64,000 nucleotides of DNA, taken from NCBI RefSeq assembly GCF_000194155.1, contig NZ_GL877879.1, positions 2,098,014 to 2,162,013 on the forward strand, written 5' to 3'. The notes beneath the pieces are model-generated. The model was not told the origin of the DNA. It saw only the letters and a program-made list of their open reading frames with translations, and searched no databases. This document shows, piece after piece, positions 26,829 to 37,440 of this stretch (position 1 is the stretch's first letter; the number at the start of each line of letters is the position of its first letter). The translations under genes and the position numbers were made by a program. The DNA comes from Saccharopolyspora spinosa NRRL 18395. GTDB taxonomy: Bacteria > Actinomycetota > Actinomycetes > Mycobacteriales > Pseudonocardiaceae.

Positions 26829-27010
26829 CTACCAGGCCGCCGCCAGAAGCCGGGTGACCTCGTCGATTTCCAGGGCGCCCGGATTGGGGTACGGCTTGGC
26901 TACAACCGTTCGGCGATCGAGCGCAGTCGGTCTCGCGGTACGCCGAGCGCGCCGAGGGGGGTCGGGCCGACCTCCGCGGAGGCGCGCCGCGTCGTCGACC
27001 GGGACGAATT
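26829..27010 (-). pseudogene. Remnant of an iron-containing alcohol dehydrogenase / maleylacetate reductase C-terminus
   Basis: Two adjacent frames together read like the end of this family: EVGPTPLGALGVPRDRLRSI followed by AERL and a stop, then in the next frame VVAKPYPNPGALEIDE with VTRLLAAAW and a stop. Only about 60 residues remain, with a frameshift near 26900, so this is a dead fragment. The assignment rests on recall of C-terminal motifs, not on a search. Confidence 0.35.
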
Positions 27011-27064
27011 CGCAGCTCAGGCTGGCCCTGACCCGAAAACCGCGTCGCGGACCGTAGCTCGTGA

Positions 27065-27873
27065 TCAGGCAGAAGGCGTCGTTTCGGCGAGATCGGCCAG
27101 TTCCGCCGCGACGGAGGTGAGCTTGCCGTTGATGCGGGCGACGGCGTCGGTACCCAGCGGCAACCGCAACGGAGGATTCGTCCGTTCGGTGACAGCGACG
27201 ATCTGGGCGGCGGCCCACGCCGGGTCACCACCGGGCTCGCCGTCGTCGTACTCGGCGAGGGTGTCGCTCACCCGGCGGTAGTCGTCGATGGAGCGGCTGG
27301 CCTGCTCCGAGCCTGTCGACGCGAAGTCGGTCTGGAAAACCCCGGGTTCGACGATCGTGACCGTGATCCCGAACGGCGTGATCTCTCGCACAACGCTTCG
27401 GCCAGTCCCTCGACCGCGAACTTGCTGGCCGCGTAGACGCCGAATCCCGCCCCGGAGGCGAACCCACCCATTGAACTCATCATCAGCACGTGCCCCGACC
27501 GCTGGGCGCGCATCACCGGCAGCACCGCGTTCGTCACCGACAGCACCCCGAAGACGTTGGTGTCGAACAGGGTCTTCGCCTCGTCCACTGACGTTTCCTC
27601 GACGGCACCGAACAGTCCACGTCCGGCATTGTTGACCAGTACATCGATCCGGCCGAACCGCTCGACCGCAGCCGCAACCGCCGTCCGCACGGTGTCCGGA
27701 TCGGTGACGTCAAGACGGCACCTGAGCAGCCGCTGCTCATTTCCCGGCGAGGTAGCGGCGATGTGCTCGGGAACTCGGGCTGTGGCTACCACCGCGTCCC
27801 CTCCCGCCAGCACCGCGTGAACGAGCGCCGACCCCAACCCGCGCGACGCGCCGGTTACCAGCCAAATGCGCAT
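27065..27873 (-). pseudogene. Short-chain dehydrogenase/reductase with a one-base frameshift
   Basis: From ATG 27873 the classical SDR fold is clear: TGASRGLGSAL cofactor motif (residues 7-17), NNAG near 82-85, catalytic Ser in MMSSMGG and Tyr-x-x-x-Lys in VYAASKF near 150. In this frame the protein turns to junk after EALCER at about 27388. The next frame picks up with EITPFGITVTIVEPGVFQTD and runs to 27065, the expected SDR C-terminus. One missing base near 27386 explains it. An intact gene would give about 269 residues. It could be sequence error or decay. Substrate unknown. Confidence 0.7.
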
Positions 27874-28036
27874 GTTCCACCTTTCAAATCAAGCCACTCG
27901 CCGGCCACCGGCAATCATGCTAGGCCGCCCGCGAGATGCCTCGCCGACGACGCCCCGGGCCCTCGCGAGAGCGCCCGGGGCGTGTGCTGCTGGCGCGGGA
28001 CGGCATTGGCCGTCCCAGCCAGGTAATCGTTTCTTA

Positions 28037-28510
28037 TTATCCGAACTGGCCGACCTGGTAGTCGCCGGCGGGCTGCTGGACGACCACGTTCAGGCGGTTG
28101 AAGGCGTTGATGAGGGCGATGTTCGACACCAAGGCGGCGAGCTGGTCCTCGTCGTAGTGCTTGGCGGCGTTCGCCCACGCCTCATCCGTGACGCCACCGG
28201 TCGCGTCGGCGATGCGGGTGCCCTGCTCCGCCAACTCCAGAGCCGCGCGCTCGGCTTCGGTGAACACCGTGGCCTCCCGCCAAGTGGCGATCAGGTTGAG
28301 GCGCACCGAGGTCTCCCCGGCATGCGCGGCGTCCTTGGTGTGCATGTCGGTGCAGAAGCTGCAGCCATTGATCTGGCTGGCGCGGATATTCACCAGTTCC
28401 CGCGTCGCGGCTGGCAGCGTCGAGTCCGCGACCACCTTGCCCGCCGACACGATGTGCTTCAGGAACTTGGCGGCGACCGGGTTGCCGAAGAGGTTCAAGC
28501 GAGCGTCCAT
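28037..28510 (-). CDS. Carboxymuconolactone decarboxylase / AhpD-like protein
   Basis: 157 residues from the ATG at 28510 with AGGAG upstream. The AhpD core is present: a conserved Glu at RELVNIRAS, then NGCSFCTDMHTKDA with the Cys-x-x-Cys and the following His. This motif supports a peroxidase or disulfide-exchange role in oxidative stress. The protein is of the CMD family with unknown physiological substrate. It stands alone between the broken SDR and the cation efflux gene. Confidence 0.88.
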   Translation of the reverse strand: MDARLNLFGNPVAAKFLKHIVSAGKVVADSTLPAATRELVNIRASQINGCSFCTDMHTKDAAHAGETSVRLNLIATWREATVFTEAERAALELAEQGTRIADATGGVTDEAWANAAKHYDEDQLAALVSNIALINAFNRLNVVVQQPAGDYQVGQFG

Positions 28511-28701
28511 GAAAGCTCCTCTGCCGTTACTGGTGCTTACACACATCTGACGGGATAGCTCCGCTAGATGTGACAGGCAGGAATGTGACGCGCATCTCCC
28601 CCGCCTGAAGCACGCAATTGTCCGCAGAGGACGATTTCGACGAAATGACCCCTTGGACGAGTCCGCCCTGCGGCAACAGCAATCCCGTGGCAGCACTACG
28701 G

Positions 28702-29376
28702 TCAGCAACAGTGCTCGCCGCGCCAGGCTTCACGCCCTTCCTTCACCGCGACGGCCGCGATCACGAGTGCGACCACCGGGTCCGCCCAGTACCAGCCGAA
28801 CAGGCTGTTGAGCAGCAGGCCGACCAGCAGCACGCCGGAAAGGTAGGTGCACAACAAGGTTTGCTTGGAATCGGCCACGGCGCTGTTGGAGCCCAGCTCC
28901 CGGCCGGCGCGCCGTTGGGCGTAGGACAGCACCGGCATGACCGCCAGGCTCAGTACCGCCAGGACGATTCCGACCGTCGAGTGCTCGGCTTCCGAACCAC
29001 CGAGCAGCCCACGCACCGATTCGACCGCGACGTACGCGGCCAGCGCGAAGAACGACGCGCCGATGACCTGCAACGTGATCCGCTCTCGCGCTTCCGGGTC
29101 CGGTCCGCTGAACTGCCAGGCCACCGCCGTCGCCGAGGCCACCTCGATCGCCGAGTCCAGCCCGAAACCGATCAGCGCCGTGGACGACGAAGCCGAACCG
29201 GCCGTGATCGCTACGACCGCTTCGATGACGTTGTAGGTGATCGTCGCCGCGACGAACCACCGGATGCGCCGCCCCAGCACCGCCCGACGCTCATCGCTTA
29301 GGCCGGCATTCGTCTCCGCCGATGCCGGGCAGCACCCGTCACCGCAGCCGTCCGGCGACTTCTCCGCCTCACTCAC
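28702..29376 (-). CDS. Cation diffusion facilitator-type heavy metal transporter
   Basis: 224 residues from the GTG at 29376, which overlaps the end of the ArsR gene by 8 bases, so the two are translated together. A short Cys-rich N-terminus (CGDGCCPAS) precedes five or so membrane helices with FGLDSAIEVASA, the usual metal-site helix of CDF-like proteins, and a Cys-Cys end. It should export a divalent metal such as Zn, Cd or Pb in exchange for protons. It lacks the long cytoplasmic domain of classic CDF proteins. Control by the upstream ArsR protein is likely. Confidence 0.83.
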   Translation of the reverse strand: MSEAEKSPDGCGDGCCPASAETNAGLSDERRAVLGRRIRWFVAATITYNVIEAVVAITAGSASSSTALIGFGLDSAIEVASATAVAWQFSGPDPEARERITLQVIGASFFALAAYVAVESVRGLLGGSEAEHSTVGIVLAVLSLAVMPVLSYAQRRAGRELGSNSAVADSKQTLLCTYLSGVLLVGLLLNSLFGWYWADPVVALVIAAVAVKEGREAWRGEHCC

Positions 29377-29776
29377 CAGGCACCTCGGCGACCTGCGCAA
29401 CTCGGCCGGGACCGCTGTCGGTGCCGTAGTTCGGGCATAGGGCCACGGCCCGACCAGTCGCGGCCAGCAGCGTCTCGGCCGATGCCAGCAGTTCCAGCAA
29501 CTCCGGTCGCGCGAGCGAGTAGTACACTTGCCGCCCCTCGGGCCGTCCGACCACCAGTCCGCAGTCCCGCAGGCACGCCACGTGCGCCGACACCGTGGAC
29601 TGGGCCAACCCCAGCTCGCCCACCAGGTCCGCCACCCGGGCTTCGCCGTCGGCCAGTCGAAGCGTGATCGCCAACCGGGTGCCGTCCGACAAGCTGTGGA
29701 ACAACGCCACCGCCGCATCCAACCCGTCCGCCGCCGGCCTGGACGACGGGCACTCCTCCGGACCATTCATCGTCAT
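29369..29776 (-). CDS. ArsR/SmtB family metal-responsive repressor
   Basis: 135 residues from the ATG at 29776 (a second ATG six bases on is also possible). The winged helix-turn-helix spans LFHSLSDGTRLAITLRLADG to the recognition part LGLAQSTVSAHVACLRDCGL; the tail LLAATGRAVALCPNYGTDSG has a Cys as in CmtR-type sensors. It would bind the promoter of its own operon and release it on metal binding. It overlaps the efflux gene behind it. Confidence 0.88.
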   Translation of the reverse strand: MTMNGPEECPSSRPAADGLDAAVALFHSLSDGTRLAITLRLADGEARVADLVGELGLAQSTVSAHVACLRDCGLVVGRPEGRQVYYSLARPELLELLASAETLLAATGRAVALCPNYGTDSGPGRVAQVAEVPGE

Positions 29777-29886
29777 ACCACGATGATAGCGGATTCCATC
29801 GATAACCACTCGCCCCGGCACCGCCCGGCGCACACCGCCCGGTGGGCCACAGTTTCAATTGAAACCGCGACCCAGGCATAGTGCAG

Positions 29887-29907
29887 ATATACGTGTAGGG
29901 GGTATAT
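29887..29907. promoter_or_regulatory. CsoR-like copper box 1
   Basis: Centre TGTAGGGGGTATAT with ATATAC at the other end, an inverted-repeat arrangement matching the GTATA-CCCC-TA... CsoR/RicR consensus. It lies 111 bases upstream of the ArsR gene and 274 bases upstream of copZ. Confidence 0.5.
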
Positions 29908-30082
29908 GCGCCCGAGCGCGTGACCCCGCGCCATGAACGCCGGTCGGCAGCGGTAACTGAGCACCGACCCCCACAAGATAAGACGCCCGACCAGGGCACA
30001 TGTCCTCCCCCTGCGACAAAGCGGGGTCTCGGCACAAGTGGACAGACGACCCCGGAAAGATGGGATCGGTATTTGACCCAAG

Positions 30083-30097
30083 TACCCCCCAGGGGTA
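30083..30097. promoter_or_regulatory. CsoR-like copper box 2
   Basis: TACCCCCCAGGGGTA, a near-perfect palindrome of the CsoR type, 84 bases upstream of the copZ start. Confidence 0.65.
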
Positions 30098-30121
30098 TAA
30101 ATCACGGTGCGTGGATACAGC

Positions 30122-30136
30122 AACCCCCTAGGGGTA
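30122..30136. promoter_or_regulatory. CsoR-like copper box 3
   Basis: AACCCCCTAGGGGTA, again a palindrome of the CsoR type, 39 bases after box 2. Together they suggest cooperative repression of the copper operon. No csoR gene is in the window. Confidence 0.65.
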
Positions 30137-30180
30137 CGGATCCGCAACACACCGTACGACACGACACCGAGGAGCATCTG

Positions 30181-30390
30181 ATGGCCGAGTCCAACTACAC
30201 CGTTGTCGGCATGACCTGCGGGCACTGCGTGCAGTCGGTGACCGAAGAGGTCGGCAAGATCGGCGGCGTCTCCGACGTGGCCGTCGACCTGACAACCGGC
30301 GCGATCACCGTGACCAGCACCGAGGCGATCAGCGACGCCGACGTCCGGGCCGCCGTCGAAGAGGCCGGCTACGAGCTGGCCGCCAGCTGA
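30181..30390 (+). CDS. copZ: Copper chaperone, heavy-metal-associated domain
   Basis: 69 residues, one HMA domain with the metal motif GMTCGHC (Cys14 and Cys17 or so). It would bind Cu(I) and pass it to the ATPase encoded two genes on. The ATG follows GAGGAGC. It is the first gene of the operon and lies directly behind two CsoR-like boxes. Confidence 0.92.
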   Translation: MAESNYTVVGMTCGHCVQSVTEEVGKIGGVSDVAVDLTTGAITVTSTEAISDADVRAAVEEAGYELAAS

Positions 30391-30458
30391 CCTCCACCCC
30401 CGACCGGGCCGGGAACCCGCCCGGGCTCCCGGCCCGGCCAGCACAGTGAGGAAATGTC

Positions 30459-31421
30459 ATGAACACAGCAGGCAAGCTCTCGGCCTACGGTGCGGCGCTC
30501 GCCCTGGTCGCCGGCGGCGCCTGGGCAGCCGGTACCGCTGTCGGTCCCTTCTTCGCCATGTCGGCCCCGAGCGGCCACGGCGACATGCCCGGCGGTGAGG
30601 TCGCCGGACACGGGGATGCCCACAGCGGCACCGTCGCGGAGACCGACCTGCCCGGCGGACTGGCGTCGTCCAGGGGCGGCTACACCCTCGCGCCCACCGA
30701 CACGACGCAGGCCACCGGCATTACCGAGCCCTTCTCCTTCCGAATCCTCGGACCGGACGGCAACGCGGTCACCGGCTTCGACGTCGAGCACGACAAGCGG
30801 ATGCACCTAATCGTGGTGCGCCGCGACACCGCGGGATTCCAGCACCTGCACCCGGAAATGGCTGCCGACGGCACCTGGACCGTCCCGCTGAACCTGCCCG
30901 AAGCCGGCAGCTACCGGGTCTTCACCGGCTTCGTCCCGACCGGCGCCGCTTCGACCACCCTCGGCACCGACATCGCGGCAGGCGGCGCGTTCGAGCCCCG
31001 CACCTTCGCCCCCTCGCGGGTGTCCGAAGTAGATGGTTACCAGGTGCGGCTGGACGGTGAACTCGTTCCGGGCCAGGCGTCCCCGGTGCGGCTCACGGTG
31101 ACCAAGGACGGCGTTCCCGTCACCGACCTGCAGCCCTACCTGTCCGCCTACGGGCACCTGGTGTCCCTGCGCACCGGCGATCTCGCCTACCTGCACGTGC
31201 ACCCGGAGGGAGCGCCCGGCGACGGCCGCACCGCGCCCGGTCCGCAGATCGACTTCGTCGCGGAAGTGCCCACCGCCGGCAACTACCGGCTGGTCCTGGG
31301 CCTGTTCCTGGACTTCCAGCACAACGGCGTAGTGCGCACCGCCGAGTTCACTGTGGACACTGAGGAAAACGCCACACCGGCGACCGACCACGGCACCGGA
31401 AGCGGCCACGCCGGTCACTGA
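30459..31421 (+). CDS. Secreted or membrane-anchored His-rich protein of a copper operon
   Basis: 320 residues with a GAGGAA site. The N-terminus (residues about 8-30) is a hydrophobic signal or anchor. His-rich, metal-like motifs follow: GHGDMPGGEVAGHGDAHSG near 40-58, FQHLHPEM near 127, YLHVHPEG near 245 and a C-terminal GSGHAGH. The middle parts look like two similar beta-sandwich repeats. Such proteins are common between copZ and copA in actinobacteria and are thought to hold copper outside the membrane. The function is inferred from place and motifs. Confidence 0.7.
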   Translation: MNTAGKLSAYGAALALVAGGAWAAGTAVGPFFAMSAPSGHGDMPGGEVAGHGDAHSGTVAETDLPGGLASSRGGYTLAPTDTTQATGITEPFSFRILGPDGNAVTGFDVEHDKRMHLIVVRRDTAGFQHLHPEMAADGTWTVPLNLPEAGSYRVFTGFVPTGAASTTLGTDIAAGGAFEPRTFAPSRVSEVDGYQVRLDGELVPGQASPVRLTVTKDGVPVTDLQPYLSAYGHLVSLRTGDLAYLHVHPEGAPGDGRTAPGPQIDFVAEVPTAGNYRLVLGLFLDFQHNGVVRTAEFTVDTEENATPATDHGTGSGHAGH

Positions 31422-31456
31422 GTCGGACCCGGCAGAGCAGCGAGGAGGATTCGGGC

Positions 31457-33853
31457 ATGACTGCCACTGAGCAGAACCACGGGCAAGCGATCGGCGAGGT
31501 TGAGCTCTCGATCTCAGGTATGACCTGCGCGTCCTGCGCCGCGCGCATCGAACGCAAGCTGAACAAGCTCGACGGCGTCGCGGCCACGGTCAACTACGCC
31601 ACGGAGAAGGCGAAGGTCAGCGTCCCGGAAGGCCTCGACCCGCAACGGCTCATCGCGGAGGTCGAGGCCGCGGGCTACGGCGCCAGCCTGCCCGCGAAGG
31701 AGGAGGCCAAGACCACGGCGGTCGACGAAGAACCCGACGACCCGACGCGGTCCCTGCGGCAGCGGCTGACCGGCTCGACCGTGCTGTCCGTGCCCGTGAT
31801 CGCATTGGCGATGATCCCGGCCCTGCAGTTCACCTACTGGCAGTGGATCTCGCTGACGCTGGCCGCACCGGTGCTGGTGTGGGGCGCCTGGCCGTTCCAC
31901 AAGGCGGCGTGGACGAACCTGCGCCACGGCGCGGCCACGATGGACACCCTGGTCTCCGTGGGCACCATCGCGGCGTTCCTGTGGTCCCTGTACGCGCTGC
32001 TGTTCGGCACCGCGGGCACTCCCGGCATGACGCACCCGTTCGAGCTGACGATCCAGCGCATGAGCGGGGACGGCTCGATCTACCTCGAGGTGGCGGCCGG
32101 TGTCACCACCTTCATCCTGGCCGGGCGCTACTTCGAGGCCCGCTCGAAGCGCCGCGCCGGAGCCGCCCTGCGCGCGCTGCTTGAACTCGGCGCGAAGGAC
32201 GTCGCAGTGCTCCGCGACGGCCGCGAGGTCCGCATCCCCACCAGCGAACTCGCCGTCGGGGACCGGTTCGTCGTCCGGCCGGGCGAGAAGATCGCCACCG
32301 ACGGCGTGGTCGAGGAAGGCAGCTCGGCGGTCGACGCGAGCATGCTCACCGGCGAATCCGTCCCGGTCGAGGTCGGACCCGGCGACAACATCGTCGGTGC
32401 CACCGTCAACGCCGGCGGTCGGCTGGTGGTGCGGGCGATCCGGGTCGGTTCGGACACCCAGCTCGCCCAGATGGCCAAACTCGTCGAGGACGCGCAGACC
32501 GGCAAGGCCGCCGTGCAGCGGCTGGCCGACCGGATCTCGGCAGTGTTCGTCCCCATCGTCATCGCCCTGTCGATCGGCACGCTCGCGTTCTGGCTCGGCG
32601 CCGGGGGCGGCGTGGCGGCCGCCTTCACCGCCGCCGTCGCAGTGCTTATCATCGCCTGCCCGTGCGCCCTGGGCCTGGCCACGCCGACCGCGCTGCTGGT
32701 CGGCACTGGTCGGGGTGCTCAGCTCGGCATCCTGATCAAGGGCCCGGAAGTGCTGGAGTCAACCCGGCGCATCGACACCGTCGTCCTGGACAAGACCGGC
32801 ACCGTCACCACCGGCCAGATGGAACTGATCGACGTCCACCTCGACGCCGGAGCCGACCTCGACGAGGTCCTGCGGATCGCCGGGGCGCTGGAGAACGCCT
32901 CCGAACATCCCATCGCCCGCGCCATCGCACGCGGCGCGGAGCAGGCGGTGGGCGAGCTGCCCGCCGTGGAGGGCTTCACCAGCGTGGAGGGCCTGGGCGT
33001 GCAGGGCATCGTCGACGGACGCGCCGTCCTGGTCGGCCGCTCGGCGCTGCTGGCGGAGTGGAGCCAGCCGCTGACCGCGGAGCTCGCCGCGGCGAAGGCA
33101 GGTGCGGAAGCAGAAGGCCGCACTGCGGTGGCGGTCGCGTGGGACGGGCAGGCGCGGGCGGTGCTGGTCGTCGCCGACACGGTCAAGCCCACCTCGGCGC
33201 AGGCCATCGCGCAGCTGCGGGAGCTCGGCCTGACCCCAATGCTGCTCACCGGCGACAACGAGGCCGTCGCCAAGTCCGTGGCCAAGCAGGTCGGCATCGA
33301 CGAGATCATCGCCGAGGTGCTGCCGAAGGACAAGGTCGAGGTGGTCACGCGCCTGCAGGGCGAGGGCAAGGTCGTGGCGATGGTCGGCGACGGTGTCAAC
33401 GACGCCGCCGCCCTGGCCCAGGCCGACCTCGGCCTGGCCCTGGGAACGGGCACCGACGTGGCCATCGAGGCCAGCGACCTGACCCTGGTCCGCGGCGACC
33501 TCCGGGCCGCTGTCGACGCGATCCGGTTGTCCCGCCGCACCCTGCGGACCATCAAGGGCAACCTGTTCTGGGCCTTTCAACCCGATGATCGCCGGTGCCG
33601 CGATGGCGTTCAGCTCGGTGTTCGTGGTCAGCAACAGCCTGCGGCTGCGCGGTTTCCGCAGCACCGCAGGCGGCCTGGCCGAACCCACCCGGGTCATCGA
33701 CCGGCGGGAACCGGTGCCCATGCACGGCAACTGACCGGAGCCGCTTCGACGGGCAGCCGCACGAGTTTCCGCGTGGCTGCCCGTTCTGCTGCACGCAGTC
33801 GCCCCTTGCAAGCCCCGCCTTCCTGGTGTCCGCCTTCTCCTCGCTGCGGGTAG
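31457..33853 (+). CDS. copA: Copper-exporting P1B-type ATPase with damaged 3' end
   Basis: Start ATG at 31457 with GAGGA upstream. N-terminal HMA domain with Cys24 and Cys27 (GMTCASC), TGES phosphatase motif, CPC metal site at residues 401-403, phosphorylated Asp445 in DKTGT, and GDGVND near 644. The open frame runs to 33853, but after TIKGNLFWAF (about residue 708, base 33578) it is out of phase. The correct family C-terminus, NPMIAGAAMAFSSVFVVSNS, lies in another frame from 33579 to the stop at 33734. About 44 bases that should code for the GYNVAA...LGLL helix start are missing, so the last membrane helices are lost. The pump is probably inactive unless this is an assembly error. Confidence 0.85.
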   Translation: MTATEQNHGQAIGEVELSISGMTCASCAARIERKLNKLDGVAATVNYATEKAKVSVPEGLDPQRLIAEVEAAGYGASLPAKEEAKTTAVDEEPDDPTRSLRQRLTGSTVLSVPVIALAMIPALQFTYWQWISLTLAAPVLVWGAWPFHKAAWTNLRHGAATMDTLVSVGTIAAFLWSLYALLFGTAGTPGMTHPFELTIQRMSGDGSIYLEVAAGVTTFILAGRYFEARSKRRAGAALRALLELGAKDVAVLRDGREVRIPTSELAVGDRFVVRPGEKIATDGVVEEGSSAVDASMLTGESVPVEVGPGDNIVGATVNAGGRLVVRAIRVGSDTQLAQMAKLVEDAQTGKAAVQRLADRISAVFVPIVIALSIGTLAFWLGAGGGVAAAFTAAVAVLIIACPCALGLATPTALLVGTGRGAQLGILIKGPEVLESTRRIDTVVLDKTGTVTTGQMELIDVHLDAGADLDEVLRIAGALENASEHPIARAIARGAEQAVGELPAVEGFTSVEGLGVQGIVDGRAVLVGRSALLAEWSQPLTAELAAAKAGAEAEGRTAVAVAWDGQARAVLVVADTVKPTSAQAIAQLRELGLTPMLLTGDNEAVAKSVAKQVGIDEIIAEVLPKDKVEVVTRLQGEGKVVAMVGDGVNDAAALAQADLGLALGTGTDVAIEASDLTLVRGDLRAAVDAIRLSRRTLRTIKGNLFWAFQPDDRRCRDGVQLGVRGQQQPAAARFPQHRRRPGRTHPGHRPAGTGAHARQLTGAASTGSRTSFRVAARSAARSRPLQAPPSWCPPSPRCG

Positions 33854-34102
33854 CGCCGAGTCCACATTGGTCGTGTTCCAGCCCTGGATCGCTTGCGGGA
33901 CAGTGGTTTCGATCTTCCCGCCGCAGCCTGGAGGATGCTCCGCCCCAGAAGCGAAGCCATCTCACGTTGACGGGTTTCTCGTTGCGACCATGTGCCTTGT
34001 ACGGGGCATGGGAGCGCGGGACAGTGGAAGCTGCGATGGGGCTCGCCGAACTGCGGGTGACCGCTGATGGCCCCTGCTTCCGGCGATCGGAAGGGGCGAC
34101 GG
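33854..34102. other. Intergenic region, nothing seen
   Basis: Space between the copA frame end and the small zinc-ribbon gene (about 370 bases if copA is taken to end at 33734). No coding signal or clear structure. Confidence 0.4.
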
Positions 34103-34327
34103 ATGTTCCTGTTCCGGTATCGCCGCGGACCACCGGCCGAACGGGAAGCGGTCGAACCGGTGGTGGAGCGGCTGCGCATCGCGGTCCTGCACATCGACAA
34201 GGACGTCTGGTGCGACATGTGCGGCGTGCCGTGCGCCGTCACGGTCACCTACGCGACCGAGCGCGACGAGCGGACCCCGTTGGCCGTGCACCGGCTGATC
34301 TGGTGCGAGACCTGCGAGGGCCGGTGA
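34103..34327 (+). CDS. Small Cys-rich (zinc-ribbon-like) hypothetical protein
   Basis: 74 residues from the ATG at 34103, which has GGAAGGGG upstream; an ATG at 34067 in frame is less likely. Two Cys pairs, WCDMCGVPC and WCETC, could bind one zinc. No known domain. It ends 45 bases before acsA and may be co-transcribed with it. Confidence 0.5.
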   Translation: MFLFRYRRGPPAEREAVEPVVERLRIAVLHIDKDVWCDMCGVPCAVTVTYATERDERTPLAVHRLIWCETCEGR

Positions 34328-34372
34328 GCGGTCGCACGCAGTGGTCGATGCGAACCGGAGGAGGAATGCACG

Positions 34373-36328
<1,956 letters not shown>

Positions 36329-36501
36329 GCAGTCCACAGTGGCGCCGGGCGCTCCGCCCACCGATGGGTTCGCGGATTCGGCAGGTGGTCCTGGTCCCGG
36401 CGTGATATCCCGTTCGAAGCAACCGAAACCGGACGACGCAGTCGGTTTCCATCCGGCGGCGGGCGGCCCAGCCCGGTCACCTCACGACACGGAAGAACGC
36501 G

Positions 36502-37308
36502 ATGAACCTTCGCATCCTTGACTCCGGCACCCGATCCGAAGTGATCGTCCGCCCGCGCCCGGGCAGCCTGTTCCGGATGTGCCTGCGACTGCCCGAGCGC
36601 GGCCCAGCCGGAGCCGACGGGCTGCGCGTGCTGCTCGTCGCCGACGCGATCCGGCGCGTGCTGGAGGAGATCTACGGCATCCAGGTGCAGACCGCGGCGG
36701 CAATCGAGACCGCGTCGAACAGCTGGGAACGCGCCCTCGACGCGCTGTGGATTCCGCCGCCCATTCGCGCCGCGTCGATCGACGACGCCGCGCAGCTGCT
36801 CGGCGGACCGGCCGATGCGGTGCTGGAAAGCGGCCACGAAAGCAGTCCGCGCGGCCAGTGGTCGTGCGCCCTGCACCTCCCGCTGCGGCTCTGGATCGGG
36901 CCGGTGCTCACGGACCTCGGCCACGGCACGCCCGACTTCGTGGCAGCGCTGACCGACGACGGGCACGACCCGCTCGCCCTGCGGCTCGCGCTGCTCCGCG
37001 AGCGCTACGACCAACCGCTGCCCCTCACGCGCACGCGCCTGGACCGCGCTGATGTCGTCCTGGATCGGTGGCGTCGCCTCGTGGCGGAATGGGCCGACCA
37101 CCCGTCGGCACCGATGCCCGCCCACGTCGTCGAACGGGCGTACGTCGCGCTGGACGAACACCTCGACATCGGCGCGCTCGTCGAGATCCTGCAAGATCTC
37201 GCCGACGATGCCACCGTGCGGCCCGGCGCCAAGTTCGAGACGTTCGTGCATTTCGATCGGATCCTGGCGCTGGAGCTCGTCCGCTACCTCGCCCACCCGC
37301 ATGCGTGA
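36502..37308 (+). CDS. Degenerate cysteinyl-tRNA synthetase-like protein
   Basis: 268 residues. The first 65 residues align by eye to the start of CysRS: LRILDSGTRSEV and VRPRPGSLFRMCLRLPE match the fold up to the zinc Cys, and VADAIRRVLEEIYGIQVQ matches the helix after the HIGH motif. HIGH itself is replaced (GPAGADGLRV), and KMSKS is not found. The C-terminal part (ALDEHLDIGALVEILQDLAD, GAKFETFVHFDRIL) resembles the DALR anticodon-binding helices. So it is probably a non-catalytic CysRS-like protein; its job is unknown. It lies between acsA and ppa. Confidence 0.55.
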   Translation: MNLRILDSGTRSEVIVRPRPGSLFRMCLRLPERGPAGADGLRVLLVADAIRRVLEEIYGIQVQTAAAIETASNSWERALDALWIPPPIRAASIDDAAQLLGGPADAVLESGHESSPRGQWSCALHLPLRLWIGPVLTDLGHGTPDFVAALTDDGHDPLALRLALLRERYDQPLPLTRTRLDRADVVLDRWRRLVAEWADHPSAPMPAHVVERAYVALDEHLDIGALVEILQDLADDATVRPGAKFETFVHFDRILALELVRYLAHPHA

Positions 37309-37440
37309 GCACCCACTAGCCCCCGGACTTACCGTGGAGGCGTCCCTGGTGTTGTCACCGCGGCCGGCGTCGGCGCTGGTGGTTTCCCCGTTCGGCCCGG
37401 GTTCCGCGGAGCGCCATCCATCCTCGCACCGGGAGCTGAC

